From contig JABHCC010000134.1 in assembly GCA_018669475.1 (NCBI GenBank), positions 1-63,984 of the forward strand: DNA of 63,984 bases, in the 5' to 3' direction. Shown here piece by piece: positions 54,210 to 63,984 of this stretch. A program made the translations under genes and the position numbers. Under the pieces are notes generated by a model that saw only the letters and a list, made by a program, of their open reading frames with translations, had not been told where the DNA came from and did no database searches. The DNA is from Bacteroidota bacterium (lineage in GTDB: Bacteria > Bacteroidota > Bacteroidia > Bacteroidales > UBA12481). The first letter of the stretch is position 1. Each line of letters opens with the position of its first letter.

Positions 54210-54238
54210 AACCCGGAGCCTGGCTCCGGGTTTTTTTT
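54210..54238 (+). terminator. intrinsic terminator
   Basis: AACCCGGAGC (54210-54219) pairs with GCTCCGGGTT (54223-54232), a 10-bp stem with a 3-base loop, followed by a run of T to 54238. It lies between convergent genes, directly before the TsaD stop. Confidence 0.95.
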
Positions 54239-55262
54239 ACATTCTTGCAACAGGTGCAATCCCCTGGTCAGAGAATAATCCTTTTTGGTATTTGTAATAT
54301 CCTGTAATTCCTATCATGGCAGCATTATCCATAGTATAGGCTAATTTTGGAATGTATATTTCCCATCCGGAGCGAACAACTTCTTCTTCGAGAGCATGTT
54401 TAAGGCCCGAGTTAGCCGATACCCCTCCTGCAATCCCAATTTGATTTATGCCAGTTTGCTGGCTGGCCAACCTAAGTTTATCAAGCAGAATGTCAACAAT
54501 AGTATTCTGTAAAGAGGCACAAAGATTGTTGAGATTATCCTTTATGAAATCAGGATTCTCTGCAAGCTCATCACGTATCTTGTACAAAAAAGATGTCTTT
54601 AATCCACTAAAAGAGTAATTTAAACCCTTAATACGCGGCTTAGAGAATTTAAAGGCCTTAGCATCACCATCTTTTGCCTTCTGGTCAACAATGGGTCCTG
54701 CCGGATAGGGGAGGCCAATAACTTTACCACATTTATCAAATGCTTCACCAGCAGCATCATCAATGGTTTGACCGATAATCTCCATTTCTAAATGACTCTT
54801 CACGACAAGGATTTGTGAATGTCCGCCAGATACCAACAGGCAAAGAAATGGAAATTTTGGAACCGGATTGCGGTTCTCTGGAGAATCCTGGATGAAAAGG
54901 GCTAGCACATGAGCTTGCAGGTGATTGATGTCAATTAAAGGGATACCTTGTGCAAGTGCAAATCCTTTGGCAAAGGAGGTACCTACAAGTAAGGAACCCA
55001 TTAGTCCGGGACCTCTGGTGAAAGCGATAGCATCAATATCCGCTGGTTTAACACCTGCCTGTTTAAGTGCCTGGTCAACAACCGGAATGATATTTTTTTG
55101 ATGAGCCCTGGAGGCCAGCTCTGGAACTACCCCCCCAAAGTTTATATGTACTTCCTGGTTGGCAACTTTGTTTGAAAGTAGCTTGTCATTAACCAGAACG
55201 GCAGCCGAAGTATCATCGCAAGATGACTCAATTGCAAGTATTACCGTATTTTTTTTATTCAT
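54237..55262 (-). CDS. tsaD: tRNA N6-adenosine threonylcarbamoyltransferase TsaD
   Basis: Catalytic subunit for the universal t6A modification at A37 of ANN-decoding tRNAs (Kae1/Qri7/YgjD family). The ASKHA fold is recognised in AIESSCDDTSAAV, GGVVPELASRAH, AFTRGPGLMGSLLVG and the metal motif HLQAH (the usual HxxxH). LVSGGHSQILVV, DDAAGEAFDKCGK and GGVSANSGLK are also typical. Length 341. TsaD would act with TsaB, TsaC and TsaE, which are outside this window; TcdA at 12666 further modifies its product. Divergent from the TamB-like gene. Confidence 0.96.
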   Translation of the reverse strand: MNKKNTVILAIESSCDDTSAAVLVNDKLLSNKVANQEVHINFGGVVPELASRAHQKNIIPVVDQALKQAGVKPADIDAIAFTRGPGLMGSLLVGTSFAKGFALAQGIPLIDINHLQAHVLALFIQDSPENRNPVPKFPFLCLLVSGGHSQILVVKSHLEMEIIGQTIDDAAGEAFDKCGKVIGLPYPAGPIVDQKAKDGDAKAFKFSKPRIKGLNYSFSGLKTSFLYKIRDELAENPDFIKDNLNNLCASLQNTIVDILLDKLRLASQQTGINQIGIAGGVSANSGLKHALEEEVVRSGWEIYIPKLAYTMDNAAMIGITGYYKYQKGLFSDQGIAPVARM

Positions 55263-55299
55263 TTATTTTGAAAGCAAGTATTCAATTCGCCGAACGTTC

Positions 55300-55307
55300 T
55301 ATCTTTG
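55300..55307 (+). promoter_or_regulatory. candidate -7 box upstream of the TamB-like gene
   Basis: TATCTTTG matches TAnnTTTG and would start a transcript near 55314, about 42 bases before the ATG at 55356. The -33 element is weak. Confidence 0.45.
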
Positions 55308-55355
55308 TGGCGAATCTGGTATATTGTGGCTGCAAATATAGGGTAAACTGATTAA

Positions 55356-58300
55356 ATGCTGAGGTAATCAGAAAAGGAATAAAAATATCTGCTTATATTC
55401 TTATTGGGCTAAGTGTAATTTGTTTAAGCACTTGGTTACTGATTAGAAGTGCCAGGGTACAAACATGGCTGGTTCGTCAATTTGTTGAAAAGATTGAAGA
55501 GAAAATCGGAGGAGCAATACAGGTTGATCAGATTAAGGTACGATTAAATAAACAGGTAGTACTTAAAAATGTAGTTGTATGGGATCAGCTGGGTGATACG
55601 GTATTCTTTCTGCCTGAAACAAAAATAAAGCTGGATTCCTATAATCTGAAGAATAAAGATTTTGTACTTAATCAGGTTCAGCTTACCGATCCTTTCATAT
55701 ATTTCCAGGAGGATCCGGGAGGAGGATTAAATATCTCATTTCTTCTTGAATCACTTGTTGCTGATACAACAAAACCTCCTTTAAAACTGAAAGTGAAGAA
55801 GATCAATATTGATGATGGTATTTTCAGATACCATACTTTCAGAGCTACTCCAAATATTGCTTGTTTTTCAAAAGATTATATTCAGGTGAATCAGTTTCAG
55901 ATCACAATTGATGATTTATATGTTGATTCAACAGGATTTGGTCTACAGATTCGAGAGATGGAAGGGGCTGATGTATGTGGTTTTCAATTGAAAAATTTAA
56001 ATGCAAAACTAAGCTATTCAGACTCAGGGCTACATGGGTCTGATATACAAATTGAAACACCCCAAAGTTTTTTAGCACTGAACAATCTGGATCTTAGCAC
56101 AAAGCCGGATCAGGAACAGACTTTTTTAGATCGCTTATCTATACGTACCACGATAGCTAATGAATCATATCTGTCAGAAAAGGATTTGGCATACTTTATA
56201 CCGAATATCTCTGGTAGCTCAGTTATCGAAATAGATGGAAAAGTGAGCATGAATCAAGGCAGGCTTTCTTGTGAGGATGTAGATATAGTGAATGGAGAAT
56301 TCTTTCAATTGCAGGGTGAATTAGATATTGGTAATCTTCAGGATATTCGTAACTCTGAATTCACTTTTAATCTGGATAGTCTCATCTATTATCCCCTATA
56401 CCATAAAAACAGTTTACTGAACTTGCTAATCGACCCTGATACATTGAAACTGCCATTTAATTGGGAGGAAATTGATCCAATACATTTTAGAGGAACTTTT
56501 GAGGGTAGCCTGAATAGTATCGTAACAAAAGGATCAATAAAGAGCAAGGCATTTGAGTTTAGTGGTAATTTGATTAGTGGCATTTCAGATAGCTTGCCAA
56601 TCCGGCTCTTGTCGGGAAATTTAACTGGTGCAATTTATAATTTTGATAGTTTGTTTGATAGCCGTACGGGCCTTAGGAACATAGAATTTAGTAGTGGTTT
56701 TGGTGGAACTGCAGTTAGTCTTACGGAGTATTCCATATTACTCAATCTTAATTTAAGACAGCTAAATTGGCGGGAATATAATTATGAGAATATCTATGTT
56801 CAGGGAAATGCCATTAATCAAACTTTTGATGGTGTACTAATTGTTGAGGATGAGAATGTTGATGTGGAACTTGAAGCCATGGTCGATTTTTCCGGATCCA
56901 TTCCAAGTTTTAATTTTGGTTTGGATTTGAGAGAAGCCCACCTGAATGCTATAAATGTAAGTAGTTTAGACTCGCTCGAAGTATTGGACCTACATCTTCG
57001 AGGCAATTTCTCAGGAATGGATCTGGATGATTTGGAAGGCAATATTTGGCTTACTAATTCTTACTATCAAAACTCCAGAGGGAAACTGCCATTTGAGCAG
57101 ATAGACCTTAGTATTGGACCTGAGCTTGGGCAGAGGAAAATAAGTCTGGTTTCTGACTATATAGATGCGCGTTTATTGGGAGAGATTCATCTAAACGAAC
57201 TCCTTAATCAGATGGAGTTAGTCGTTCGTCAATATCTGCCTGTACGTTTGGAGACTTCTGGGTTTAATGGTGAACATGTCAATGATTTTACTTTTAACTT
57301 ACAACTGAAAAATCCTCGTCCACTCACTGAAATCCTGACACCAAAAGTAATATTTAAAGATAATACTCAATTGAGCGGATTCTTTAAAGAGGGAGGACGC
57401 CAATGGGAAATCGAAGGTACATCACCGCAGTATGTTGTTTCAGGCCGTCAATTCACTAATTTGGTTTTCCGGGCCAGTTCATATCAGGACACCTTGTTAT
57501 TTAATTGTTCGCTCGGAAAACTTCAACTTGATGCAGAAACCGAGTTTGATAAGATAAGTGCTAGTTTTCAAATGGTTCCTGACAATATGGAAGCTGATAT
57601 AGCCTGGCAAAATCAGGATACAATAATTTCTAAAGGTCGATTCCAGCCAAGTATACGGTTTGAGCCTGGCCTATCTGTTTTTCCCAGAACTATTATTAAT
57701 ATGGCTCAATCTGAGCTCATTTACAAAGATACTATCTGGCAAATTAACCCGGCTCGATATGTGTTAGACCATCAGTATTTTCGAATCGATTCATTAATTA
57801 TGCAACATAATAATGAGACTTTATTGGTTGATGGCATAATATCAGATCTTCCTCATGATACACTTTATGTCGGATTCAATGAGTTGAATTTAAGGCATCT
57901 GAGTGCGATAAAAGAAAACAGGAAGTTTAATCTGGCCGGAATAGTAGATGGAGAGGCCAAGCTTTTTAACCTGCATGAAAAAGGTTTATTTCTCGCTAAT
58001 CTGAATATTAATGATTTCACTATTAACGGAGAATTACTGGGACTTACTCATCTGAACAGTCAGCGAAAATCAGGCAGTGACGAGGTATTTATGGAGGTTG
58101 TTACCCAAAGAGGTGATATCTCAACTATAAATATGAGTGGTACATTCAATCCGGTTACAGATAAGGTTGATTTTATTATTGATCTGGAGAAGCTCAGGAT
58201 GAATGTATTTAATGCTCTTCTGGATCCGGTTCTTCGTGATATTCGTGGAATAGCCAGTGGAGAAATTATTGTGAATGGTTATAGGTCCGATCCCAAGTTT

Positions 58301-59815
58301 TACGGTGAAATAATGATGCAGAAGGCTGGCCTTAATGTTGAGTATCTGAAAACGAGGTACACTTTTACTCATCCTCTTATTGTCACTCCTGAAGGCTTCC
58401 TTATCGAAGGCCTTATTGCAAGAGATCGTTTTGGAAATGAAGCGATTGTTAATGGTGGTGTTTATCATGACCGCTTTAAAAATATAACTTTGGATCTTAA
58501 TCTTGAAGTGAAGGATTTCCTGTGCCTTGAGACGACCGAGGCTAAGGGTGAAAGATATTGGGGAACAGCATTCGCAACAGGATTGGCAACATTAAAAGGA
58601 CCAGTTAAGCAAATTAAAATTGATATTTCAGCTGAAACAAAGGCAGGTACTAATTTCTCAGTTCCTGTTTCCAGAAGAGGTTCTGTAAGAGAAATAAATT
58701 TTATTACTTACGTCAAAAAAGACAGCCTGGATATTGACCCCGATTTATTCAATTATAATTATGAAGAGAAGGATCCCGGATATGATGTAGATCTTTCAGG
58801 GATTGAATTACAGATAGACCTTAATGTGACTCCTGAGGCGCAGGTTCAGATAATTATTAATTCTATTACAGGTGATGTGATTCGAGCCCGGGGAAGAGGC
58901 AATTTGATCCTGGATGTAAACAAAAGGGCTGCTTTTTCAATTAATGGAAGCTATATAATATCCGAAGGTGATTATCTTCTTACAATGCAGAATATGCCCA
59001 TTAAGCGATTCGATATTCAGCCTGGTGGGAGTGTGAATATGAATGGAGATATAAAAAATGCAAATCTTGATATCGTGGCGGTTTATAAGACAAAAGCTGC
59101 ATTGTACGATTTGGTTCTGGATGAAAGTGATCAGGATCTTAAGCAAAGAATTCCGGTAGAGTGCCACCTACTGAAGAGCGGTCTGCTTGAAGCGCCAGGG
59201 TTAGAGTTTGAAATTGTTTTACCCCCAAATAGTGATGATGTTGCAAGAAGTCAGTTGAGCAATTTAACAGAGGAAGAACTGAATAAGCAGATATTGACTT
59301 TATTGATATTAAATCGTTTCAGCCCATTGCCGGGATTAAGTTCTTCAACACCAAGGAGCTATGAAAGCGCAGGGATTAGCACAACAACCGAAGTGCTTTC
59401 AAATCAACTTAATTATCTTCTCTCTCAAATCAGCAATGATTTAGATATTGGTTTTAATTACCGACCAGGAGACGAATTAACAAGTGATGAAGTAGAAGTT
59501 GCTCTCTCAACCCAATTACTTGATGATAGAATGACGATTAATGTAAATGGAAATGTTGATGTTCGTCAGGTTGAGACAAATGATAATGCAAATCAGCTTG
59601 TTGGAGATGTTGAAATAGAATATAAAATTGTTCCATCAGGCAAATTAAGGGTGAAAGCTTTTACCAGGGCAAACGACCGATTACTTTATGAGTACTCTGA
59701 TTATACTCAGGGATTTGGAATATTCTTCAGAGAAGAATTTGATCGTTTTCCTGACTTATTGCGAAAGTACTGGAATAGTGTTTTTAAGAAGGATACTACC
59801 GGACAGATATACTAA
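55356..59815 (+). CDS. TamB/AsmA-like giant translocation protein, frameshifted at start
   Basis: A protein of about 1,486 residues that moves phospholipid or proteins between membranes. The C-terminal DUF490/TamB domain is clear (LSNLTEEELNKQILTLLILNRFSPLPG). The frame stays open upstream of the GTG at 55793 back to 55352 and there encodes an anchor helix (SAYILIGLSVICLSTWLLI) and an AsmA-like opening. No ATG, GTG or TTG exists in frame there. ATG at 55356 is in another frame and stops after three codons; one extra base after it would give MAEVIRKG and the full protein. So either a one-base deletion (real or an assembly error) or unusual initiation is present. Starting at 55793 removes the anchor. 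Divergent from tsaD; ExbB follows. Confidence 0.8.
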
Positions 59816-59872
59816 ACACAATTACAATCTCGTTTTTTTGATAACTTTATTCAATAACTAACAAAATTTCAA

Positions 59873-60574
59873 ATGAACCTGTTCTTAATGATACAGACTC
59901 AATTTATGGCCCAGGCAGACTCCATTGGAGCTGTAGATCAAGCAACTGAGCTTGCTATTCCCATCATTGAATTAACCCTTAAAGGTGGGTGGATAATGAT
60001 TCCTATTGCCCTTTTATCCATTTTGGCGATATACATTTTCGTCGAAAGATATTTTGCAATACGCAAAGCTGGGCAGGAAGACACACATTTTATGAACAGA
60101 ATTAAAGAATTTATCCACGAAGGGAAGATTGATGCAGCTATTCGCCTTGCTCAGGCTACAAACACACCAGTTTCCAGGATGATTGAAGCGGGTATAAGAC
60201 GAATTGGACGTCCGATGAATGATGTGAATGCAGCAATTGAAAATGTTGGTAAACTTGAAGTTTATCAGCTTGAGCGTGGTTTACCTACCTTAGCGACATC
60301 TGCCGGAGCAGCACCAATGATTGGTTTTTTGGGTACGGTGATAGGGATGATACGCGCTTTCTGGGATATGTCAAATGCAGGTAGTAATATTGATGTAGGA
60401 TTGCTCTCAAATGGAATTTATACCGCTATGGTAACAACAGCTGCAGGGCTTTTTGTAGGTATTATTGCCTATTTCTGTTACAATATTCTGGTGGCAAAAA
60501 TAGACAAGGTGGTTTTCTTATTAGAGGCCAGATCATCGGAGTTTATGGATCTTCTCAATGAACCTGTTAAGTAG
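59873..60574 (+). CDS. exbB: MotA/TolQ/ExbB-family proton channel protein
   Basis: Energiser subunit of the TonB system, 233 residues with three membrane helices (about 37-60, 145-168 and 178-200). The conserved segment GLPTLATSAGAAPMIGFLGTVIGMI is intact, as is GIYTAMVTTAAGLFVG. With ExbD it couples proton flow to TonB movement. It is first of three genes in the order exbB-exbD-tonB. TolQ is a possible alternative name, but the downstream TonB-like gene favours ExbB. It is about 57 bases after the TamB-like gene. Confidence 0.93.
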   Translation: MNLFLMIQTQFMAQADSIGAVDQATELAIPIIELTLKGGWIMIPIALLSILAIYIFVERYFAIRKAGQEDTHFMNRIKEFIHEGKIDAAIRLAQATNTPVSRMIEAGIRRIGRPMNDVNAAIENVGKLEVYQLERGLPTLATSAGAAPMIGFLGTVIGMIRAFWDMSNAGSNIDVGLLSNGIYTAMVTTAAGLFVGIIAYFCYNILVAKIDKVVFLLEARSSEFMDLLNEPVK

Positions 60575-60605
60575 TTTTAATAGTTAAGAATCTTCAATCA
60601 GAGAA

Positions 60606-61004
60606 ATGGCAATTAAATCCAGAAATAAGGTAAATGCACAGTTCAGTATGTCATCGATGACCGACATTGTATTCTTGTTGTTGATCTTTTTTATGATCAC
60701 CTCAACCATGGTCCATCCGAATGCTCTGAAACTTTTATTACCCCAAAGCAACAGCCAGGTTTCAGCGAAACCAATTACTACCGTTTCAATTAATCGGAAC
60801 CTGGATTTTTATATAGAAAATACCCCAATCGATTTTGGCAGGCTTGAAGCAGCGCTGAAAGTTAAATTCGATGGTGTTCCGGAAGAAGATCGTACAGTCG
60901 CCCTTCATGCTGAGAAATCAGTACCAATAGATGAGGTTGTAAAGGTCATGAATATTGCAAAAAATAACAGATATAAACTTATTCTTGCTACACAGTCGAG
61001 ATAA
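60606..61004 (+). CDS. exbD: ExbD/TolR-family biopolymer transport protein
   Basis: A 132-residue protein with one membrane helix (about 18-38) and a periplasmic domain. The functional Asp is in MSSMTDIVFLLLIFFM. The C-terminal domain has LHAEKSVPIDEVVKVMNIAKNN, typical of ExbD. It is second in the Ton operon, 31 bases after exbB and five bases before the tonB-like gene. Confidence 0.93.
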   Translation: MAIKSRNKVNAQFSMSSMTDIVFLLLIFFMITSTMVHPNALKLLLPQSNSQVSAKPITTVSINRNLDFYIENTPIDFGRLEAALKVKFDGVPEEDRTVALHAEKSVPIDEVVKVMNIAKNNRYKLILATQSR

Positions 61005-61009
61005 AAATA

Positions 61010-62053
61010 ATGGATCGATATAAAAATATACGAGGTTTAGCAGGTACCATAATTTTTCATGGAGTGATACTGGTGATCTTCTTGATTTTTAGTTTCTCGG
61101 CTCCATTTCCTCCTCCTGAAGAGGAAGGAATAATAGTTAATTTCGGTACTAATGAGCAAGGCTTTGGCAGTGTTGAACCACAGCGGCAACAATACACCCC
61201 TCCGATAGTTGAAGAAGAGCAGCAGGAAGAACAAGAAGCTGTTATTCCGCCTGTAATTCCTGAAATAGAAGCAGTTGAAATTCCGGATGAATCAGAATCT
61301 GAAGCTCAGGATCTATTGACTCAGGAATTGGAAGAAGCAGCCAGGATTAATGCTCAGAAGAACAAAGAGGAGGAGGCAGAGAAGAAAAGACTTGATGAAC
61401 TTGAACGTCAGCGTCTGGATGAAATAGAAAAGGCCAGGTTAGCCGAGGTAGAAAAGCAAAGGATTGAGGATGATAGAGTTCGTCAGGCGGAATTAGAACG
61501 CCAAAGAATCGAAACCGAACGCTTACGTCAGGAGGAATTAGAGCGCCAAAAGATTGCAGAAGAGGAAAGGCAGAGAAAGGCCGAGCAGCTGCGAAAGCAA
61601 CAGCAACGAAGTGATATTAGCAATCGCATGCAAAAGTCATTTGGAGGTGCTGGAGAATCAGACACGAATGCCAGTGAAGGGCTTAGAGAAGGTGTGGGTA
61701 ATCAGGGCATCAAAACCGGATCTGTGGAGTCTGATGACAGAACAATGATCCATAGTACAGGAAGTGGAATTTCGTACAGTCTTGAAGGTAGGAATGTTGT
61801 TGGTGCTCTTAAAAGACCACAATATCCAGGTCAGGAAAGTGGAACCGTGGTAGTGAGCATATCTGTAAACAAGGATGGACGTGTCGTATCTGCTGTACCC
61901 GGGGTACGAGGATCAACAACCATGGATTCCAAATTGCTTGAAGCAGCTAAAAAGGTTGCCATGTCAGCTCGTTTCAATAAGGTTACGGATCCTTCAGCTG
62001 CGATAACACAAAAAGGAACAATCAGTTATATTTTTAAACTGACAGGAGGATAA
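61010..62053 (+). CDS. tonB: TonB-like energy transducer
   Basis: A 347-residue protein with one membrane helix (about 11-30), a long charged linker rich in Glu, Arg, Lys and Gln (about 105-205), and a C-terminal TonB-like domain from about 255 (PGQESGTVVVSISVNKDGRVVSAVPGVRGS...). The linker is a coiled-coil-type KE/RE/RQ repeat rather than the Pro-Lys linker of enterobacterial TonB, and looks TolA-like. The C-terminal half resembles other Bacteroidota TonB. It would transmit energy from ExbBD to outer-membrane receptors. It ends in a strong terminator. Confidence 0.85.
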   Translation: MDRYKNIRGLAGTIIFHGVILVIFLIFSFSAPFPPPEEEGIIVNFGTNEQGFGSVEPQRQQYTPPIVEEEQQEEQEAVIPPVIPEIEAVEIPDESESEAQDLLTQELEEAARINAQKNKEEEAEKKRLDELERQRLDEIEKARLAEVEKQRIEDDRVRQAELERQRIETERLRQEELERQKIAEEERQRKAEQLRKQQQRSDISNRMQKSFGGAGESDTNASEGLREGVGNQGIKTGSVESDDRTMIHSTGSGISYSLEGRNVVGALKRPQYPGQESGTVVVSISVNKDGRVVSAVPGVRGSTTMDSKLLEAAKKVAMSARFNKVTDPSAAITQKGTISYIFKLTGG

Positions 62054-62077
62054 AAAGAATTGAATTATAAATGTTTG

Positions 62078-62106
62078 GGGGCGATTCTTGAATCGCCCCT
62101 ATTTTG
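62078..62106. terminator. hairpin terminator
   Basis: GGGGCGATT (62078-62086) pairs with AATCGCCCC (62091-62099) around a 4-base loop, followed by TATTTTGT. It lies between the convergent tonB-like and TauE/SafE genes. Confidence 0.9.
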
Positions 62107-62107
62107 T

Positions 62108-62857
62108 TTATGTGAGAAGTAACTTTAAAGAAGCTCCAAAAACAATTATCAGGAGAATTATTCTAACAGCTTTGGCGCCCCAGCTAACAGCAAAACGACT
62201 TGCGACAAAGGCACCAATCATATTTCCAACACCAAGTATTAAACCAGCTATCCAATAAACCTGATCGTTGTAAATAAATATTGCAAGAGCAAACGGTGTA
62301 TATAATAGAACGATTAATAATTTAATAGCATTGGCCTTTACGAGATCAAATCCGGTTCCAAGTACCAATCCTGCAAGCAAGAAGAAACCTACACCAGCCT
62401 GAATAAAACCGCCGTAAATCCCAATAAAAAAGAAAATTACTATTTGCAGTAAATTGGGCTTTGAACGAATTAAACCGGCCTGACCTTTGATCCATGCATC
62501 GGGTTTTAACAGAATAATAAAAAACATAAAAACCAATAAGCCGCCAATAACCTTAGTCATTATTTCCTCATTAAGACTTATGGCCATTGATGCTCCAAGC
62601 AAAGAGCCTAAAATAGCTGGTATCGCCAGCCAGATTCCTTCGCTGATCTTAAAAACCTTTTGTTTCTTGAAGCTGCTGACTCCAACAATATTCTGCAAGA
62701 GAATGGCTACTCTGTTGGTTCCATTGGCAACATTAGCAGGTAAACCCATAAACATCAGTAAGGGTAGGGAGATCAGGGATCCTGAACCTGCCAGTGTATT
62801 GATGAAGCCACATAAAATCCCTGCGCCGATAAGCGCAGGGATAAAATACCATTCCAT
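62108..62857 (-). CDS. TauE/SafE-family membrane transporter
   Basis: A 249-residue sulfite exporter-like protein with about seven to eight membrane helices and the internal duplication of the family. The GFINTLAGSGSLISLPLLMF motif near the N-terminus is characteristic (G-x-x-x-x-G-x-G-G/S), as is GIYGGFIQAGVGFFLLAGLV in the second half. Members move sulfite, sulfoacetate or other organosulfur anions, but most are of unknown substrate. It ends one base into the terminator region and starts 23 bases from the stop of the upstream T9SS gene. Confidence 0.88.
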   Translation of the reverse strand: MEWYFIPALIGAGILCGFINTLAGSGSLISLPLLMFMGLPANVANGTNRVAILLQNIVGVSSFKKQKVFKISEGIWLAIPAILGSLLGASMAISLNEEIMTKVIGGLLVFMFFIILLKPDAWIKGQAGLIRSKPNLLQIVIFFFIGIYGGFIQAGVGFFLLAGLVLGTGFDLVKANAIKLLIVLLYTPFALAIFIYNDQVYWIAGLILGVGNMIGAFVASRFAVSWGAKAVRIILLIIVFGASLKLLLT

Positions 62858-62879
62858 TATTGGGTGTGTGTTAGAGTAT

Positions 62880-63984
62880 TTACTGTATCAGGACTTTTGC
62901 CATTTGTTTCTTTGAACCTGAAGATACTGTGATAATGTATGTGCCTTTTGGCTCTTGCGATAGATCGAAAGTTTTGGTGATTGAATAATTCTGAGCTTCA
63001 AGAGCTTCATGAAGAACCACACGACCTGTAAGATCTGATATCACAAGTTCACTATCTTCTGCTGGCCGAAGTTCAAGCTTAAATTGTCCATTACTTGGAT
63101 TAGGATAAGCTAGCATCTGTGTTGACAGATTATAGTTATCAATACCTGATCCGGTGACCTTATTCCAAACAGCTGTGTACATTCCGCGTCCGTGAGTTGC
63201 TGCAAGAACAGTATTATCTGATTTTCTAACTTTAATCTGATCAATTCTTACATTCGCCAGTCCATTGATATTCTGAGTCCAGACAGCAGGATCAGCAGTA
63301 ATGTCATCACATGTCCAGCTACCTAATTCTGTGGCAAGCATAACCTGTTTATCGTTCTCAGGGTGGAATATTGACCATCTTACCGGGATATCCGGCAGGT
63401 TACCTTCTTTATTTGTCCAGTTTTGTCCTCCATCAAGGCTTAACCAAACAGATTCAACTCCGTAATTCGAAAAAGTAACCAGCAGAGTTTGCTCTGTTTC
63501 ACCCACTTCAATTGAGGAGATAAATCCTGAAGGAAAACTTGCTGAGGTAATCTCCTGTACATTTGTGTTTCTTGTGGCATCAGCCAGTTTGTATAAGCGG
63601 CCAGCCTCTGTTCCAATAAATATGTTACTTTCTCCTACCGGAGAACGCTCTGAAGATTTAATACATGAAAAAGGGACTGCGGTTTCAGTATTAAGATTGG
63701 CATACCTGAAATTCACATTTGATGCACTGATACCAGCTATTAAAAGCTTGTTAGCATCGTTACCTTCCCAGTCCTGCATATTGGCAAACAATGTGTTATC
63801 ACGAGAACTATAATCCATTGGATTAATAAAAGTTCCGGATCCATCATTTCTTCCTGCCATACTGGAGGGCTTTGTCTCGACGGCTCCATACCAGGTTCTT
63901 ATGCTGTTGTGGTATACAGTTGTGATTTGCAATTCGGGAGTATCTTCATCGATAAAACAGAGAGCGCCATCTCCTCCTGATAGC
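62880..63984 (-). CDS. T9SS-sorted beta-propeller protein, 3' part
   Basis: Minus-strand gene cut by the window end. The frame is open to base 63984 (reading LSGGDGALCFIDEDTPE before the TTG that could be mistaken for a start), and this aligns with ISGGDGAFCFIDQNEP in the gene at 51424, so the real start is beyond the window. The visible 367 residues hold the last blades (SLDGGQNW), the motif VRWSIFHPENDKQVMLATE, THGRGMYTAVW, and a T9SS sorting domain (LAYPNPSNGQFKLEL ... PKGTYIITVS). It is a paralogue of 51424-54198 in closely the same order. Confidence 0.85.
   Translation of the reverse strand, partial: LSGGDGALCFIDEDTPELQITTVYHNSIRTWYGAVETKPSSMAGRNDGSGTFINPMDYSSRDNTLFANMQDWEGNDANKLLIAGISASNVNFRYANLNTETAVPFSCIKSSERSPVGESNIFIGTEAGRLYKLADATRNTNVQEITSASFPSGFISSIEVGETEQTLLVTFSNYGVESVWLSLDGGQNWTNKEGNLPDIPVRWSIFHPENDKQVMLATELGSWTCDDITADPAVWTQNINGLANVRIDQIKVRKSDNTVLAATHGRGMYTAVWNKVTGSGIDNYNLSTQMLAYPNPSNGQFKLELRPAEDSELVISDLTGRVVLHEALEAQNYSITKTFDLSQEPKGTYIITVSSGSKKQMAKVLIQ

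Noticed and set aside
55793-59815. GTG at 55793 as the true start of the TamB-like gene
   Set aside because: It would remove the membrane anchor and about 145 conserved-looking residues that are open in the same frame upstream.
63565-63813. 82-codon plus-strand frame inside the last gene
   Set aside because: Shadow of the minus-strand T9SS propeller gene.

Overview
This window looks like the chromosome of a member of the Bacteroidota, most likely a Bacteroidales or Marinilabiliales-type anaerobe or facultative marine or sediment organism. The signs are exported proteins with type IX secretion (T9SS) C-terminal sorting domains, many SPII lipoproteins (DUF4249, PKD plus FISUMP domains), a complete Rnf complex, -7 boxes of the Bacteroidota form TAnnTTTG, and rare Shine-Dalgarno sequences. 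I see no rRNA, no intact tRNA, no CRISPR array and no insertion sequence. The genus call is inference.

Layout. 1-4463 holds the 3' end of a class A penicillin-binding protein, two lipoproteins, and a gene-poor stretch with a decayed V-type ATPase K-subunit fragment and a tRNA-like scrap. 4464-11047 has an acetyltransferase, then an NtrB/NtrC-type two-component pair divergent from a MacB-like ABC exporter; the exporter has a plausible sigma-54 promoter and upstream dyads. 11045-14113 holds a sulfatase, TcdA and a TatD-family nuclease. 14266-24589 is a surface-protein region: one T9SS cargo, then a six-gene minus-strand run of PKD/FISUMP and DUF4249 lipoproteins ending upstream in an unusual sigma-region-4-like membrane protein, with a further PKD/FISUMP gene divergent from it. 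24603-29995 holds IspH, an S41 protease, an isochorismatase-family hydrolase and a large beta-propeller protein.

30060-30600 is an about 520-nt block without a credible gene. It is richer in GC than its neighbours, purine-rich on the minus strand and full of hairpins capped by GNRA loops. A textbook Bacteroidota promoter precedes it and a hairpin with a U-rich tail follows. I regard it as an undescribed large structured RNA gene and the best discovery candidate in the window.

30802-38566 is a peptide-use neighbourhood: a POT peptide transporter, then Nnr, a DUF4831 lipoprotein, an MFSD1-like MFS carrier and the dipeptidase PepD in one run. 38715-45714 carries housekeeping and stress genes on the minus strand (PurA, Fur, SpoT, an M16 peptidase pair). 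45849-51271 is rseC-rnfBCDGEA. 51424-63984 has two paralogous T9SS beta-propeller proteins (the second cut by the window end), TsaD, a TamB-like giant with a damaged start, ExbB-ExbD-TonB, and a TauE/SafE permease.

Two DNA-level patterns cut across genes. The decamer ATCCGGGAGG occurs 11 times exactly, in different reading frames, where roughly 0.1 would be expected by chance. Degenerate 7-nt tandem repeats fill five gene-end spacers and supply stop and start codons to the genes beside them.
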